Source of the DNA: Anaerobutyricum stercoris
Lineage (GTDB): Bacteria > Bacillota > Clostridia > Lachnospirales > Lachnospiraceae
Direction: 5' to 3'
Assembly (NCBI GenBank): GCA_019116455.1
Contig: DXBR01000036.1
Location: 1-64,000, forward strand
DNA: 64,000 nt
The stretch's first letter is position 1, and every line of letters starts with the position of its first letter. The translations under genes were made by a program, and so were the position numbers. This document shows positions 42,301-51,936 of the stretch, piece after piece. The notes below the pieces were generated by a model. The model was not told where the DNA came from. It did not search any database and worked only from the letters and a program-made list of their open reading frames with translations.

Positions 42301-43869
42301 TCAGTTCCCGCAGTCCAGATCAAAGTAGAAGTCCACGCCGTTTTCCTGATTGCTCACGCCGAACTTCTTACCATGGGCATTCATAGTAGCCGCCACAATG
42401 GACAAACCGATACCGCTTCCACCGTATTCTCTCGTTCTTGCCTTATCCACTTTATAAAACTTGATCCAGAGTTTTTCCAGTTCCTTCTCAGGAATCAGGC
42501 TGCCGTCATTATAAACATGAATCCGCAGATCTTTTTCCTTACGTTCAAACCAGATACGAATCACTCCATCCTGAAAAACGTGATTCAGCGCGTTGGACAA
42601 ATAATTACTGAACACCTCTTCAATCATAAACTCATCCGCCCAGACGTAGAACGGTCCCTTCTCCTCAAAAACGACCGTATTATTTTTTTTGGCAAAAAGA
42701 ATCTGCGTGGATGCCAGTTTATTCCGGATCATTTGACAAATATCAAACCTCTGCATATTAAGCTGCTGGTTGCCGAATTCAATCTGATTAAGGGTCAGAA
42801 GCTTCTTCACCATGGTATTCATTTTCTGCGCTTCGTCGGCAATAACCTCGCAGTAGAAATCCCTGCTCTCTTCATCATCCGTAATATTCTCCTTCAATCC
42901 TTCCGCATAGCCCTGAATGAGCGCGATCGGCGTCTTCAGCTCATGACTGACATGGGAGAGGAATTCCTTCCGCATCTCATCAATCTGCTCTTTTTTCTCA
43001 ATATCCTTCTGGAGTTCAAGGTTAGCCGCCTTCAGGTCCGCAATGGTCGATTCCAGCTTCTCAGACATCTGATTCATAGAATTGCCCAAAACTTCCAGTT
43101 CATCTCCGGTATCCACATGAACTTTGGCGTCAAAATCCAGATGCGTCATCCGGTTTGCCACAACCGCCATATCCTTAATCGGTCTGGTAAATCTTGTGGA
43201 AACAAAAAAGATAATGATACTTCCGATGAGAATGCCCGACATACCGGTATAAGTAAGAAATCGGCTGCTGATCTCCGCACTATCCTGAATTCCTTCCAGC
43301 GCAACCCGCATGGCAATAAGATAATTATCATCGGTGAAGCCAAAAAGATAAATTCCTTTCTGCCCGCTGGCGCGGTCTGTCAGCTGCGTCACAAAATATC
43401 CTTTTTGGATGAGCGTTACAAAATTATCCTCTTCTCCATCTGCCTGTCCCGGAAAAATCCTCTTTCTTGCCATATATTCATCAAAAACGCCTTCTTCTCT
43501 GCCGAGAATCACCTGACTTCGAATTTGATCCAGATAACCAAGAATCTCCTCATAGGTTTTGCTGCCATCGATCAGATTACTGAAAATAACCACCTGTGAA
43601 AAATAATAGTCGCTGGACTGGGCGATCATCATCTTAATATTAGTGCTGTTGGAAATCTGCTCCAGCTCTTCATTTACCATCGTTTGACTGTCACTATCCC
43701 CCAGCACATTCTTTACCTCCTGAAATGTGCTGACAATGTTCGCTTTTTCTGAAGCAATATAATACCTTTCCGCAAAGGCGTGATTCAAAAACCAGGTAAA
43801 ATAAATCACAAAACCGACGATGAAAATCAAAATTGCCGTCAGCTTGAAACGTATCGAATAGTATTTCAT
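42301..43869 (-). CDS. Sensor histidine kinase
   Basis: 522 residues. Membrane segment 1 at about 9-28, extracytoplasmic sensor (about 30-205), segment 2 at about 206-226, HAMP (about 226-280), HisKA with S-H-E-L-K-T-P (His near 311), N-box N-Y-L-S-N-A-L-N near 426, G-box G-S-G-I-G-L-S near 488. Autophosphorylates and passes phosphate to the regulator encoded just upstream. Signal unknown. Confidence 0.95.
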   Translation of the reverse strand: MKYYSIRFKLTAILIFIVGFVIYFTWFLNHAFAERYYIASEKANIVSTFQEVKNVLGDSDSQTMVNEELEQISNSTNIKMMIAQSSDYYFSQVVIFSNLIDGSKTYEEILGYLDQIRSQVILGREEGVFDEYMARKRIFPGQADGEEDNFVTLIQKGYFVTQLTDRASGQKGIYLFGFTDDNYLIAMRVALEGIQDSAEISSRFLTYTGMSGILIGSIIIFFVSTRFTRPIKDMAVVANRMTHLDFDAKVHVDTGDELEVLGNSMNQMSEKLESTIADLKAANLELQKDIEKKEQIDEMRKEFLSHVSHELKTPIALIQGYAEGLKENITDDEESRDFYCEVIADEAQKMNTMVKKLLTLNQIEFGNQQLNMQRFDICQMIRNKLASTQILFAKKNNTVVFEEKGPFYVWADEFMIEEVFSNYLSNALNHVFQDGVIRIWFERKEKDLRIHVYNDGSLIPEKELEKLWIKFYKVDKARTREYGGSGIGLSIVAATMNAHGKKFGVSNQENGVDFYFDLDCGN

Positions 43870-43878
43870 ATCATCATC

Positions 43879-44556
43879 CTAATCCACTTCAAATTTGTAA
43901 CCCATTCCCCAGATGGTCTTAATGTATTCTCCTTTGTCACCCAGCTTGCTTCTGAGCTTCTTTACGTGGGTGTCGATGGTTCTGGCGTCGCCGAAATAAT
44001 CGTAATTCCACACGTTATTCAAAATCTTCTCTCTGGAGAGGGCCACGCCCTGATTCATAACAAAATAGGTGAGAAGCTCAAATTCTTTAAAACTTAAGGA
44101 GATTGGCTTTCCATCAATCTTCACCTCATGGGCGGCAATATCGAGCTCGATGCCGCCCGCCTCCAGCACCTCGCCGGCTGCCAGAGAATTACTTCTTCGC
44201 AGGATCGCCTCCACCCGTGCCACAAGAATCTTCGGGCTGAACGGCTTGGCGATATACTCGTCCACGCCCAGGTCAAATCCATTGAGCTCATCGCTCTCCT
44301 CGCCCTTGGCCGTCAGCATGATGATCGGCACCTGAGAATACTGTCTTATCTCCTTGACTACTTCAAAGCCGTCAATCTTCGGCATCATCACATCACAGAT
44401 GACAAGACTGATACTCTTGTCTTCAAAAAATATATCCAGCGCCTCCTCACCGTCGGCTGCCTCAACGACTTCGTAACCTTTCTTTTTTAAAAAGTCTCCG
44501 ACCAGCTTGCGCATTCTGCTCTCATCGTCCACCACAAGTATTTTTAATTTCTCCAT
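43879..44556 (-). CDS. OmpR/PhoB-type response regulator
   Basis: 225 residues from MEKLKILVVDDE (start at the ATG near the usual family length; longer frame has no site). Receiver with D-D-E, phospho-Asp in V-I-C-D-V-M-M-P, T in M-L-T-A-K-G, K in Y-I-A-K-P-F. C-terminal winged helix (about 125-225) with S-F-K-E-F-E-L-L and N-V-W-N-Y-D-Y-F-G-D-A-R-T-I-D-T-H-V. Nine bases before the kinase gene, one operon. Confidence 0.95.
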   Translation of the reverse strand: MEKLKILVVDDESRMRKLVGDFLKKKGYEVVEAADGEEALDIFFEDKSISLVICDVMMPKIDGFEVVKEIRQYSQVPIIMLTAKGEESDELNGFDLGVDEYIAKPFSPKILVARVEAILRRSNSLAAGEVLEAGGIELDIAAHEVKIDGKPISLSFKEFELLTYFVMNQGVALSREKILNNVWNYDYFGDARTIDTHVKKLRSKLGDKGEYIKTIWGMGYKFEVD

Positions 44557-44722
44557 ATATATCCTCCATCCCACAGCATATTTTACTTTAAAATTTAGTA
44601 ACAATTCAGCCATGACATCCCGGAAATTCGCAGCTAACGCAGCTTACCAGACGCCTGGCTGAACTGTTACAGATATAATAGTCATCTTCTATGAAAATAA
44701 TGTGAAAATATGACCGGAAATC

Positions 44723-45124
44723 TTATCTTTTTGTCACCCTCTTCACAACACGCCAGACTGCCAGAATAATCTCCCGGGCAACCGCGAATACCACAAACAT
44801 CAGCAGAAATCCCACAAGACCGAAGATGACATCGTCCAGATCCATGGTTCCGCTGCCGGAATACCACTGACCAATCTCGATGGCAAAGGTCAGGACCAGA
44901 ATCAGGGTAAATACATAAATAAATACAATGACCAGCACATGATTCCGGCTCAGTAATTTAAATAACGGATAAATGACCAGTACCAGCGCCATGCCGATGA
45001 GGCCGATCACCAGAAAATGCAGCTCCTTATCCGTAAAGCTTTTCTCATAGGCATCGTTCAGCGATAAAATATAACTGTGCGACTTCGCAATGAGAACCAT
45101 CAGGCTTTCCAGAATTGATTCCAT
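44723..45124 (-). CDS. VanZ-like membrane protein
   Basis: 133 residues from MESILES with AGGAGGAAG upstream. Three to four membrane segments and the F-A-I-E-I-G-Q-W-Y-S-G-S-G-T-M-D-L-D-D-V motif that marks VanZ-like proteins. Role unknown outside glycopeptide resistance. Lies upstream of the two-component operon. Confidence 0.8.
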   Translation of the reverse strand: MESILESLMVLIAKSHSYILSLNDAYEKSFTDKELHFLVIGLIGMALVLVIYPLFKLLSRNHVLVIVFIYVFTLILVLTFAIEIGQWYSGSGTMDLDDVIFGLVGFLLMFVVFAVAREIILAVWRVVKRVTKR

Positions 45125-45240
45125 ATTTCTTCCTCCTATTCTATGGCGTTCTCCGACGCACATTTTGATCCGCCGGAATAAAACCATTTTCTTTTATGTC
45201 CATGGACAAAGTGCAAATACCCGTCCGTTAAAATAAAACA

Positions 45241-45270
45241 GAAAAAAGCAGGTTTACACCTGCTTTCCAG
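45241..45270 (-). terminator. Intrinsic terminator of the threonine/serine exporter operon
   Basis: AGCAGGT-TTAC-ACCTGCT stem (45247-45264) followed on the minus strand by six T. Confidence 0.8.
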
Positions 45271-45304
45271 TATAGTATAGATGCTTTGTCTCAGTCAAAC
45301 TGTT

Positions 45305-45772
45305 TTATTTTCGCGAATCTGACAGTTTCTTCACACGCCGAAAAAGCTGATAGAGGAAATCAAGCAGCGCCGACATGAGACAAATTCCCACTGCCAGTCC
45401 GAGCGCGTACATGATAAGTTCCGAGCCATAGATTCGGCTCACCGCCCAATGCTTTTGTACGGCGTTGCTCATCATATAGTACAGTGAACCTCCCGGAATC
45501 AGAGGAATCAATGTGATGATCACATAGAGATTCGCCGGACAGTGCCGGATTCTCGCCAGCAGTTCCCCGTACAGCACAGAAAAAAAGCTGGCACATAATG
45601 TTGCCGAAAAGATATCTCCCGTGGAAGCCTCCAGATTATAAAAAATTATCCATCCGAACATACCTCCGGCCGCTGCCAGAAGCAGATGCCTGGGCCTCAT
45701 ATTAAATACCATGCCAAATCCCAGAGATCCAAGAAATGCCGTTACTGTTTTAATAATCGCTAATTCATCCAT
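45305..45772 (-). CDS. Threonine/serine exporter, C-terminal half (DUF3815)
   Basis: 155 residues, four to five membrane segments, start M-D-E-L-A-I-I-K. Second half of the ThrE exporter, with the typical L-G-S-L-G-F-G-M-V-F-N segment and I-P-L-I-P-G-G-S-L-Y-Y. Encoded 12 bases after the other half; the two form one permease that removes excess threonine and serine. Confidence 0.88.
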   Translation of the reverse strand: MDELAIIKTVTAFLGSLGFGMVFNMRPRHLLLAAAGGMFGWIIFYNLEASTGDIFSATLCASFFSVLYGELLARIRHCPANLYVIITLIPLIPGGSLYYMMSNAVQKHWAVSRIYGSELIMYALGLAVGICLMSALLDFLYQLFRRVKKLSDSRK

Positions 45773-45784
45773 AACCGCGCCTCC

Positions 45785-46540
45785 TTACCATACGCCTGTG
45801 ATCCAGACAGAAAGTACAAATCCACAGGCGATGGCGCCCGCCCAAAGTATTGATTCGACAAGACGCATGAGACCGGAGATCGTATCTCCGATCAACACAT
45901 TCCTCACCGCATTGGTGAACGGCACTCCCGGTATAAGCAGCATGATGTCTCCTATCATAATCTTATCCACATGCACCGGAAGAAACCAGGACAAAACGCA
46001 GATAATCAGGCCTGCAAGAAAAGAACAAAACAGATTAAAAATCACAGTATTCATACAAAGCGGCGCCAGCCATTTCTGCATGGCGCAAATGCATACCGCG
46101 ACGATTGCTGCCATGAGCGCGTCCGTTACATTTCCTCCAAAAAAAACGGTAAGTCCCCCGGCCGCCAGTATACTGCCGCACAGAAGATAAAAACTGTTCT
46201 GCCCGCCATCTCTGATTCTGTGTACTTCCGCCCGGAGTTCCTCTACTGTTAAAGGTTCCTCACAGCACCTGCGGCTCAATGCATTCAGATCTTCGATTTT
46301 CCTGAAATCCGTGCCTCCTGACGTACGGATCCGCCTCGTCTGTGTAAGCATCTCGCCATCAGGGAAAGTCATAGTCACCACAATACTTGAAGTAATGACA
46401 AAAACATCTGTCTCTTTTGCTCCGTATGCTTTTCCCATGCGGCTTATGGTTTCCTCAACCCTTCTTATCTCGGCGCCGCTGATGAGCAGAAGTTCACCCA
46501 CATGCATCAACTGATGCAGCATCCTATTCTCCGTATTCAT
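45785..46540 (-). CDS. Threonine/serine exporter, N-terminal half (DUF1212)
   Basis: 251 residues. N-terminal cytoplasmic part with S-G-A-E-I-R-R-V-E-E-T, then five membrane segments from about 118. P-G-V-P-F-T-N-A-V-R-N near the end is a ThrE signature. Works with the downstream protein. Confidence 0.9.
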   Translation of the reverse strand: MNTENRMLHQLMHVGELLLISGAEIRRVEETISRMGKAYGAKETDVFVITSSIVVTMTFPDGEMLTQTRRIRTSGGTDFRKIEDLNALSRRCCEEPLTVEELRAEVHRIRDGGQNSFYLLCGSILAAGGLTVFFGGNVTDALMAAIVAVCICAMQKWLAPLCMNTVIFNLFCSFLAGLIICVLSWFLPVHVDKIMIGDIMLLIPGVPFTNAVRNVLIGDTISGLMRLVESILWAGAIACGFVLSVWITGVW

Positions 46541-46570
46541 TTCTCTTCTCCCAGATACATTTCCTGTATA

Positions 46571-47608
46571 TTATTTATCCCACTGCGTGAGATTATATGT
46601 ATTGATCACTCTGCTGAGCTGACTCACATAGGAACCGGAAGTTGCGTAGCCGCCGTTTTTTATGATCTGCAGCTGCCGCTTGTAGCTTTTTGTATCAGTC
46701 AGTCCTGCATAGCGTTTTCGGCTGCCGTTTCTGGCATTCAGCAGATAGGCGGAGTGGTCTTCGATAGAATCCTCAATGCAGGAATACTTGCGGAACTTGG
46801 CCGTGATGCTGTACCGGCCGCCGGAACCGTATTCATATGTACTTTTTTTATAATAATTCACGCCGTCCCAGGCAGAACCGCTCCAGGTATTGCCTGACAG
46901 ATTCATCTTCATACCGAAGAGATTGTTGCCGTTCTGCGCCAGAGTGGACTGCCCCCATCCGCTCTCCAGAATGGCCTGCGCCATGGTGACAGAAGCAAGA
47001 ATTCCTGTCCGTTTATAGTTCTCCCTGGCGATCGGTCCGATTTTTTTGATGAAAGACGACTGCGATATGTTCTTCGCCTTGGTGGCCGTTTTGGAAATGC
47101 CCGGACGAACCTGCAAAGTTACGTTTTTTGACTTTCCACTGTATGAATATTTCAGTCCGAAAAAGGAAGCCGCCTGATTCACCGGCACCAGAAGATCTCT
47201 GACGTCGCTCTTCCGGAAAGTAACAAAATACGGCTTCACTTTGAGTTTCATCTTCGTACCATTGACCTTAGCATATTTTTTATTGGCATAAAAAATGACC
47301 TTTCTGGCGCCATAGCGCAGGGTCACTTTACTGCCGTCCGCACTGTAGGAGGCGCGGATTCCATTATCGGAAAATAAAGTTTTACATGGAACATATATGG
47401 TCGAACCGATTTTCACCGAAGGGGCTTCCTGAGAATCAGAAGCCATGGATACTTCTTCGCCGCTGTATCTGACATTAACAATTGTTCCTTTCAGACTGGT
47501 TGCATTACCGTTTTTGATGACGGGAATCCTTGCCGCCGATGCAGGCACAGCCTTCCACGTCATGCTCATGGCGGCTGCAGCCAGAATTATAATTAATTTT
47601 TTCTTCAC
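46571..47608 (-). CDS. Secreted glucosaminidase (GH73) with copper amine oxidase-like N-terminal domain
   Basis: 345 residues from a GTG with GGAG upstream. Signal peptide (1-25). A copper amine oxidase N-terminal-like domain (about 30-175, two copies of the I-Y-V-P-C and L-L-V-P-V-N-Q-A-A-S-F strand pattern), common in clostridial wall proteins. C-terminal glucosaminidase (about 195-345) with A-I-L-E-S-G-W-G-Q-S (catalytic Glu) and N-N-L-F-G-M-K. Cleaves peptidoglycan glycans, likely at cell separation. Confidence 0.9.
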   Translation of the reverse strand: MKKKLIIILAAAAMSMTWKAVPASAARIPVIKNGNATSLKGTIVNVRYSGEEVSMASDSQEAPSVKIGSTIYVPCKTLFSDNGIRASYSADGSKVTLRYGARKVIFYANKKYAKVNGTKMKLKVKPYFVTFRKSDVRDLLVPVNQAASFFGLKYSYSGKSKNVTLQVRPGISKTATKAKNISQSSFIKKIGPIARENYKRTGILASVTMAQAILESGWGQSTLAQNGNNLFGMKMNLSGNTWSGSAWDGVNYYKKSTYEYGSGGRYSITAKFRKYSCIEDSIEDHSAYLLNARNGSRKRYAGLTDTKSYKRQLQIIKNGGYATSGSYVSQLSRVINTYNLTQWDK

Positions 47609-47762
47609 AGTATTTCTCCTCTCGACAAAATTTGTCTTATCTTTTGACACATTTTCATTATTAAAACACATTCTCCCCGGAATATATTACAAAAGTATTA
47701 TATATTGGAAATATGTCCGTAATAAGTTTTTTTCAAATTTTATCGGGAGGAGTATCCTGCCT

Positions 47763-47786
47763 GATCAGATCAAATCAGATCTGATC
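47763..47786 (-). terminator. Hairpin over the O-acetylhomoserine sulfhydrylase stop codon
   Basis: GATCAGATC (47763-47771) and GATCTGATC (47778-47786), perfect 9-bp stem, loop holds the TGA. No T-run directly after, so termination is uncertain. Confidence 0.45.
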
Positions 47787-49058
47787 CAATGCCTGAGCCA
47801 GATCTGCAATCAGATCGTCTGCGTCCTCAATGCCGCAGGAATAACGGATCAGATCCGGTTTTACTCCGCATGCCTCAAGCTCTGCGTCATTCATCTGGCG
47901 ATGAGTTGCACTGGCCGGATGGAGACAGCAGGTTCTGGCATCCGCCACATGAGTCTCGATTGCTCCCAGCTGCAGATGCTTCATAAAGTTCTCCGCCGCT
48001 TTTCTTCCGCCTTTTACGCCGAAGCTTACCACGCCGCAGGAACCATTCGGCAGGTATTTCTGCGCCAGATCATAATACTTATCGCCTTCCAGACCGCAGT
48101 AATTTACATATGTCACCTTCTCATGATTCTTTAAGAACTGAGCCACTGCCATGGCATTTTCACAATGACGTTTCACTCTTACATGAAGACTCTCCAGGCC
48201 CAGATTCAAAATAAAGGCATTCTGCGGAGACTGAATGGAACCGAAGTCTCTCATGAGCTGCGCTGTCGCTTTCGTGATGTACGCGCCCTCAAGGCCGAAA
48301 CGTTCTGTGTAGATTACGCCATGATAACTGTCATCCGGCGTGCAGAGTCCCGGATACTTATCCGGATATTTGGTCCAGTCAAACTTGCCGCTGTCGACGA
48401 TGCAGCCGCCGACTCCTGCTCCGTGTCCATCCATATATTTGGTGGTGGAATGAGTAACGATATCTGCGCCCCACTCAAACGGACGGCAGTTGATCGGCGT
48501 AGCAAAAGTATTATCCACGATCAGAGGTACGCCGTGAGCATGAGCTGCTTTTGCAAACTTCTCGATGTCCAGCACAGTGAGAGCCGGATTGGCTATGGTC
48601 TCTCCAAAAACAGCCTTTGTATTCGGGCGGAACGCTGCGTTCAGTTCTTCTTCCGTACAGTCAGGATCAACAAAAGTGAACTCAATGCCCATCCGCTTCA
48701 TTGTCACGGCAAACAGATTGTAGGTTCCGCCGTAAATGGACGCGGAAGAAACCACATGGTCACCGCAGGAGGCAATATTGAACACAGAGTAGAAAGATGC
48801 TGCCTGTCCTGAAGAAGTCAGCATGGCTGCGGTTCCTCCCTCCAGTTCACAAATCTTCTTTGCCACGTAATCGTTGGTCGGATTCTGCAGTCTTGTATAG
48901 AAATATCCCTCTGCTTCCAGGTCAAAAAGCTTGCCCATGTCCTCGCTGGTGGCATATTTAAAAGTCGTGCTCTGTACAATCGGAATCTGACGGGGCTCTC
49001 CGTTGCCCGGCGTATACCCTCCCTGTACACATTTGGTATTTAATGAGTATTCTTTCAT
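47775..49058 (-). CDS. metY: O-acetylhomoserine sulfhydrylase (PLP, Cys/Met metabolism family)
   Basis: 427 residues, full length. PLP-binding Lys in T-H-S-T-T-K-Y-M-D-G-H-G (near 210). N-terminal T-K-C-V-Q-G-G-Y-T-P, G-Q-A-A-S-F-Y-S near 85 (phosphate loop), C-terminal L-G-A-I-E-T-H-V-A-D-A-R-T motif. Makes homocysteine from O-acetylhomoserine and sulfide. Only 64 bases lie upstream of it to the next gene, too few for an S-box riboswitch. Confidence 0.93.
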   Translation of the reverse strand: MKEYSLNTKCVQGGYTPGNGEPRQIPIVQSTTFKYATSEDMGKLFDLEAEGYFYTRLQNPTNDYVAKKICELEGGTAAMLTSSGQAASFYSVFNIASCGDHVVSSASIYGGTYNLFAVTMKRMGIEFTFVDPDCTEEELNAAFRPNTKAVFGETIANPALTVLDIEKFAKAAHAHGVPLIVDNTFATPINCRPFEWGADIVTHSTTKYMDGHGAGVGGCIVDSGKFDWTKYPDKYPGLCTPDDSYHGVIYTERFGLEGAYITKATAQLMRDFGSIQSPQNAFILNLGLESLHVRVKRHCENAMAVAQFLKNHEKVTYVNYCGLEGDKYYDLAQKYLPNGSCGVVSFGVKGGRKAAENFMKHLQLGAIETHVADARTCCLHPASATHRQMNDAELEACGVKPDLIRYSCGIEDADDLIADLAQALDQI

Positions 49059-49122
49059 GTTTTTCCTCCTTCAATGTATCGTCACTGGCAGGTACTTCCA
49101 CCTGCCGCTGCCAATTATACTA

Positions 49123-49827
49123 TCATGTTCCCGGCAAAAAATCCAGCTTCGAGAGCGGAATCCGCCGGTCTTCCTCAAAATACATATAAAAATCTGCCGG
49201 ACACCAGGGCATCTTATAAATCCGCTCGAACACCGGATAGAAAATGCAGTCTTCATATACGTCAAGCTGCTCGTGAAGAAAACGGTCGTGCTCCTCATGT
49301 TCCCCGTCTCCAAAATCTGTAAATGCAAAGGAATATTTTCCTTTAAATCTTTCTGCCTGCTCCTCGTCCAGCCTTTTTAGCACCTTATAATAATTATAGA
49401 GAAGAAAAAGCTTGGACACCGGCACAAAGCGTTTCCCATTCTTCGTCATCAGAAGCTTCGGCGCGCGGCCGTCATAATGAAAGTTCTCTGTTCCGATAGC
49501 CTCCAGCTGCAGGAGTCCCTCCTCTATCTTTCCGTCCAGCAGATGTATAACGCTCTCGTAGGCGCGCCTGATATTGGCGTAAGGCAGATCATGCGGCAAA
49601 TGATAATAACATTTCCTGATCATCTGCATATTCCAGCGGCTGTACTCTGAAAGCAGCCCTCTATAATCCGCAAGGCATCCCGGCCGCACCGCATACTCCC
49701 AGAGAAACGCCAGCATGTTCTCATACATGACCACATCCCGGTCGTCATAATTAAGCCGTCGCAGACAAGTATCGTAACCTTCCCGGTCAAAGTTTTTTTC
49801 TTCTGTAAAATGCACTGCCTGTTCCAT
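49123..49827 (-). CDS. Hypothetical protein (unknown, TPR-like helical)
   Basis: 234 residues from MEQAVHFTE (GGAGG upstream). Soluble, acidic, Tyr- and Leu-rich, helical, with no signal peptide. The pattern of short helices suggests a TPR-like or solenoid fold, but no family is recognised. The stop lies 64 bases before the sulfhydrylase start. Confidence 0.7.
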   Translation of the reverse strand: MEQAVHFTEEKNFDREGYDTCLRRLNYDDRDVVMYENMLAFLWEYAVRPGCLADYRGLLSEYSRWNMQMIRKCYYHLPHDLPYANIRRAYESVIHLLDGKIEEGLLQLEAIGTENFHYDGRAPKLLMTKNGKRFVPVSKLFLLYNYYKVLKRLDEEQAERFKGKYSFAFTDFGDGEHEEHDRFLHEQLDVYEDCIFYPVFERIYKMPWCPADFYMYFEEDRRIPLSKLDFLPGT

Positions 49828-49840
49828 AAATACCTCCTTC

Positions 49841-50707
49841 TCAGAAATCCCCCTCACACCGGTAACTGCCAAGAATCTTCAACTCCTGCGTCTCCTGCGA
49901 AAGCTGAAACAGCAGGGCGCGGATTTCTTTTGTGTCCATATTGGCGGACAGTTCCGCAAAAAAACGATAATTCCAGGTATCGCCCTGCCGGAACGGACGG
50001 GAATGGATCTCTGTCATATTTACGCCGTAATCAGAAATCATAGACAGAATACTGCTTAAGCTTCCGCTTCTGTTCGGACAAGTAAACATGATCTTTATGC
50101 GGTTATGCTCCGGCAGAACCACAAGTTTTCCGGCAAAAATGACCATCTTGCGGCGAACGCCTGCCGCGTCTGTCTGCACGCGGCACTCCGTAATATAGAG
50201 TCCTTTATCCAGCAAAAGCTGATGCATCTCATCCGACACGCCTGCGCCGACTTCTTCTATGATGCCCATTCCGGCATCTGCCTTGCCGCTTTTTATCATT
50301 TCTCCCACGGACTCATAGGAGTCTACCGTCAGCACATCGTCTTTGGAACATGTCTCGCAGAGATAAAGTTCTTCTTTCACCATGCACAGACGTCCGGCGG
50401 CTTCAGACTCTCTCTCATAAAAAAACGGGAAACAATCTCTAAGCTCCATAGTCCGCCCATATTGATATTTGCGGCTGACTTCCATGATCCTTTTGATGAG
50501 CGCCGTATATTCTCGCACCAGCCGCGGTTCCATCCCTTCCGTCTGCTTCCTGATGATGGCGTCTTCCCGGTCCGGCTTATAAATCACATCTTCCGTTTCC
50601 GCCTTAATACATGCCACCTGATCGGCCAAAGACATTCTTTCCACAAAAAGCTTCCGAATCTCTCCGTCCACCCTGTCAATATTTTTTCTTACTTCTGATA
50701 ATTCCAT
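49841..50707 (-). CDS. Chorismate mutase-ACT protein with shortened prephenate dehydratase region
   Basis: 288 residues from MELSEVRK. Chorismate mutase AroQ domain at about 1-90 (I-D-R-V-D, R-M-S-L-A-D-Q-V). C-terminal ACT domain at about 205-285 (P-N-R-S-G-S-L-S-S-I-L and N-M-T-E-I-H-S-R-P). Between them only about 110 residues with no G-P-x-G-T-F, E-N-S or T-R-F motifs; a working dehydratase needs about 180 residues. Family P-proteins make phenylpyruvate; this one probably keeps mutase activity and phenylalanine sensing only. Confidence 0.75.
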   Translation of the reverse strand: MELSEVRKNIDRVDGEIRKLFVERMSLADQVACIKAETEDVIYKPDREDAIIRKQTEGMEPRLVREYTALIKRIMEVSRKYQYGRTMELRDCFPFFYERESEAAGRLCMVKEELYLCETCSKDDVLTVDSYESVGEMIKSGKADAGMGIIEEVGAGVSDEMHQLLLDKGLYITECRVQTDAAGVRRKMVIFAGKLVVLPEHNRIKIMFTCPNRSGSLSSILSMISDYGVNMTEIHSRPFRQGDTWNYRFFAELSANMDTKEIRALLFQLSQETQELKILGSYRCEGDF

Positions 50708-50767
50708 CTGATACCTCACTTTTTATATTAGTGCAATTGATGCATCCATTTGCTGCTACATATAAGA

Positions 50768-50817
50768 AAACAGAGGCCGCATCGACAAATGCCCTCTGTC
50801 AATGGCAGCCTCTGTTT
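50768..50817 (-). terminator. Intrinsic terminator after mecA
   Basis: 10-bp stem AAACAGAGGC/GCCTCTGTTT (50768-50777, 50808-50817) with an inner hairpin; T-rich on the minus strand. Confidence 0.75.
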
Positions 50818-50877
50818 ATTATATAATGTTTTTTTGAATCTGAAAACATGGAAATGCAAAACTTATATTGATGCATA

Positions 50878-51675
50878 TCAGCTCATTGCGCTTAAAATTT
50901 CAATAGCATTTCCGTCAATCATTCTTCTTCCATGTTCCTCCAGGTACGCTTCCTCAAAGCCGAGCTCACCGGCCTTTCCTCCGTATTCCTCTGCGGTGAT
51001 CATAAAAGCAACCGCCTGGGCATCCGACTCACACTGGGAGAAATCCACTAACAGCACATACTCCTCATCCGCTTTGTACAGGGTAGAATACAAATGCGCT
51101 CTCTCACCCAGCAGAGAACAAAACTGAACCAGCCTGGAAAAATCTCCAAACACCAGTTTTCTCGGAGGAAAATCAGCTCCTCTCTTTTCGCCTGCATCTT
51201 TATCAGAAACGGCAGCGTCCGCTCCGCCGCCGGTCGTCGTCTCCTGCTCTTCCACATCGACTTTTCCCATGCAGACTTCCTGAAGATCTCTGGAAATCTC
51301 CTCAAAAGCCTTCTCCTTTTCTTCTCCGGAAAGGGCGTACACCTCCGCCAGTCTCTCATCCGTTATTTTTTTATTTAAAGCGGAAGTCATTTTTTTAATC
51401 TGGTCCAGGTCCCTGTCAATGGCAACATCTGGAAATGTACAGCTGATGGTCACCAACAACTGGTCTGCCGGCAGGGATCTGGCGATGTAATTCTGTATAC
51501 CATTCTCCGTGTGCCAGTCAATATAATTCTGTGAGCTCTTTACAATCGCGTTGAGAAATTCTTCCATTTGCTTGCTGTCTGTACTCAACGTCTGTAAGTC
51601 AAAACCCATACTGTCGATTTCTTTCTTATGAATCAGACAGCGTATCGTTTCGTCGTCAATCTTCCAAAAAAACAT
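50878..51675 (-). CDS. mecA: Adaptor protein MecA
   Basis: 265 residues. N-terminal recruiting domain (1-95), Glu/Ala-rich linker (about 140-165), C-terminal ClpC-binding domain with L-Y-K-A-D-E-E-Y-V-L-L-V-D-F and Y-L-E-E-H-G-R-R-M-I-D-G-N-A-I-E. MecA delivers substrates to ClpC-ClpP. It lacks no region of the family. Single-gene unit between two terminators. Confidence 0.88.
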   Translation of the reverse strand: MFFWKIDDETIRCLIHKKEIDSMGFDLQTLSTDSKQMEEFLNAIVKSSQNYIDWHTENGIQNYIARSLPADQLLVTISCTFPDVAIDRDLDQIKKMTSALNKKITDERLAEVYALSGEEKEKAFEEISRDLQEVCMGKVDVEEQETTTGGGADAAVSDKDAGEKRGADFPPRKLVFGDFSRLVQFCSLLGERAHLYSTLYKADEEYVLLVDFSQCESDAQAVAFMITAEEYGGKAGELGFEEAYLEEHGRRMIDGNAIEILSAMS

Positions 51676-51869
51676 CGTATCCCTCCTTCCTTCCCTTTAT
51701 TATAGCAAAATTATTAGCCATGTCAACACTCGAGTGCTAATTTCTCTTTTCCTGCTTGTCCTTATGGAAATATATTTTTTTAATTATATCACAATTTATC
51801 TGATTTTGTTACCGCACATCTGTAAATTCACAAAATATTTTTTCTATTTCGCATTTTTAACTGAAAACA

Positions 51870-51912
51870 CAAAAAACAGAGGCGGTCATATATCATATTA
51901 TGACCGCCCCTG
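51870..51912 (-). terminator. Intrinsic terminator after the class II aldolase gene
   Basis: GGCGGTCATA (51881-51890) pairs with TATGACCGCC (51899-51908), six T on the minus strand. Confidence 0.85.
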
Positions 51913-51936
51913 CCAGGATAGTATCTTATTTTTTGA

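Noticed and set aside
49059..49122. S-box or T-box riboswitch before the sulfhydrylase gene
   Set aside because: Only 64 bases are available; a GGCAGGT/ACCTGCC hairpin is present but there is no riboswitch core.
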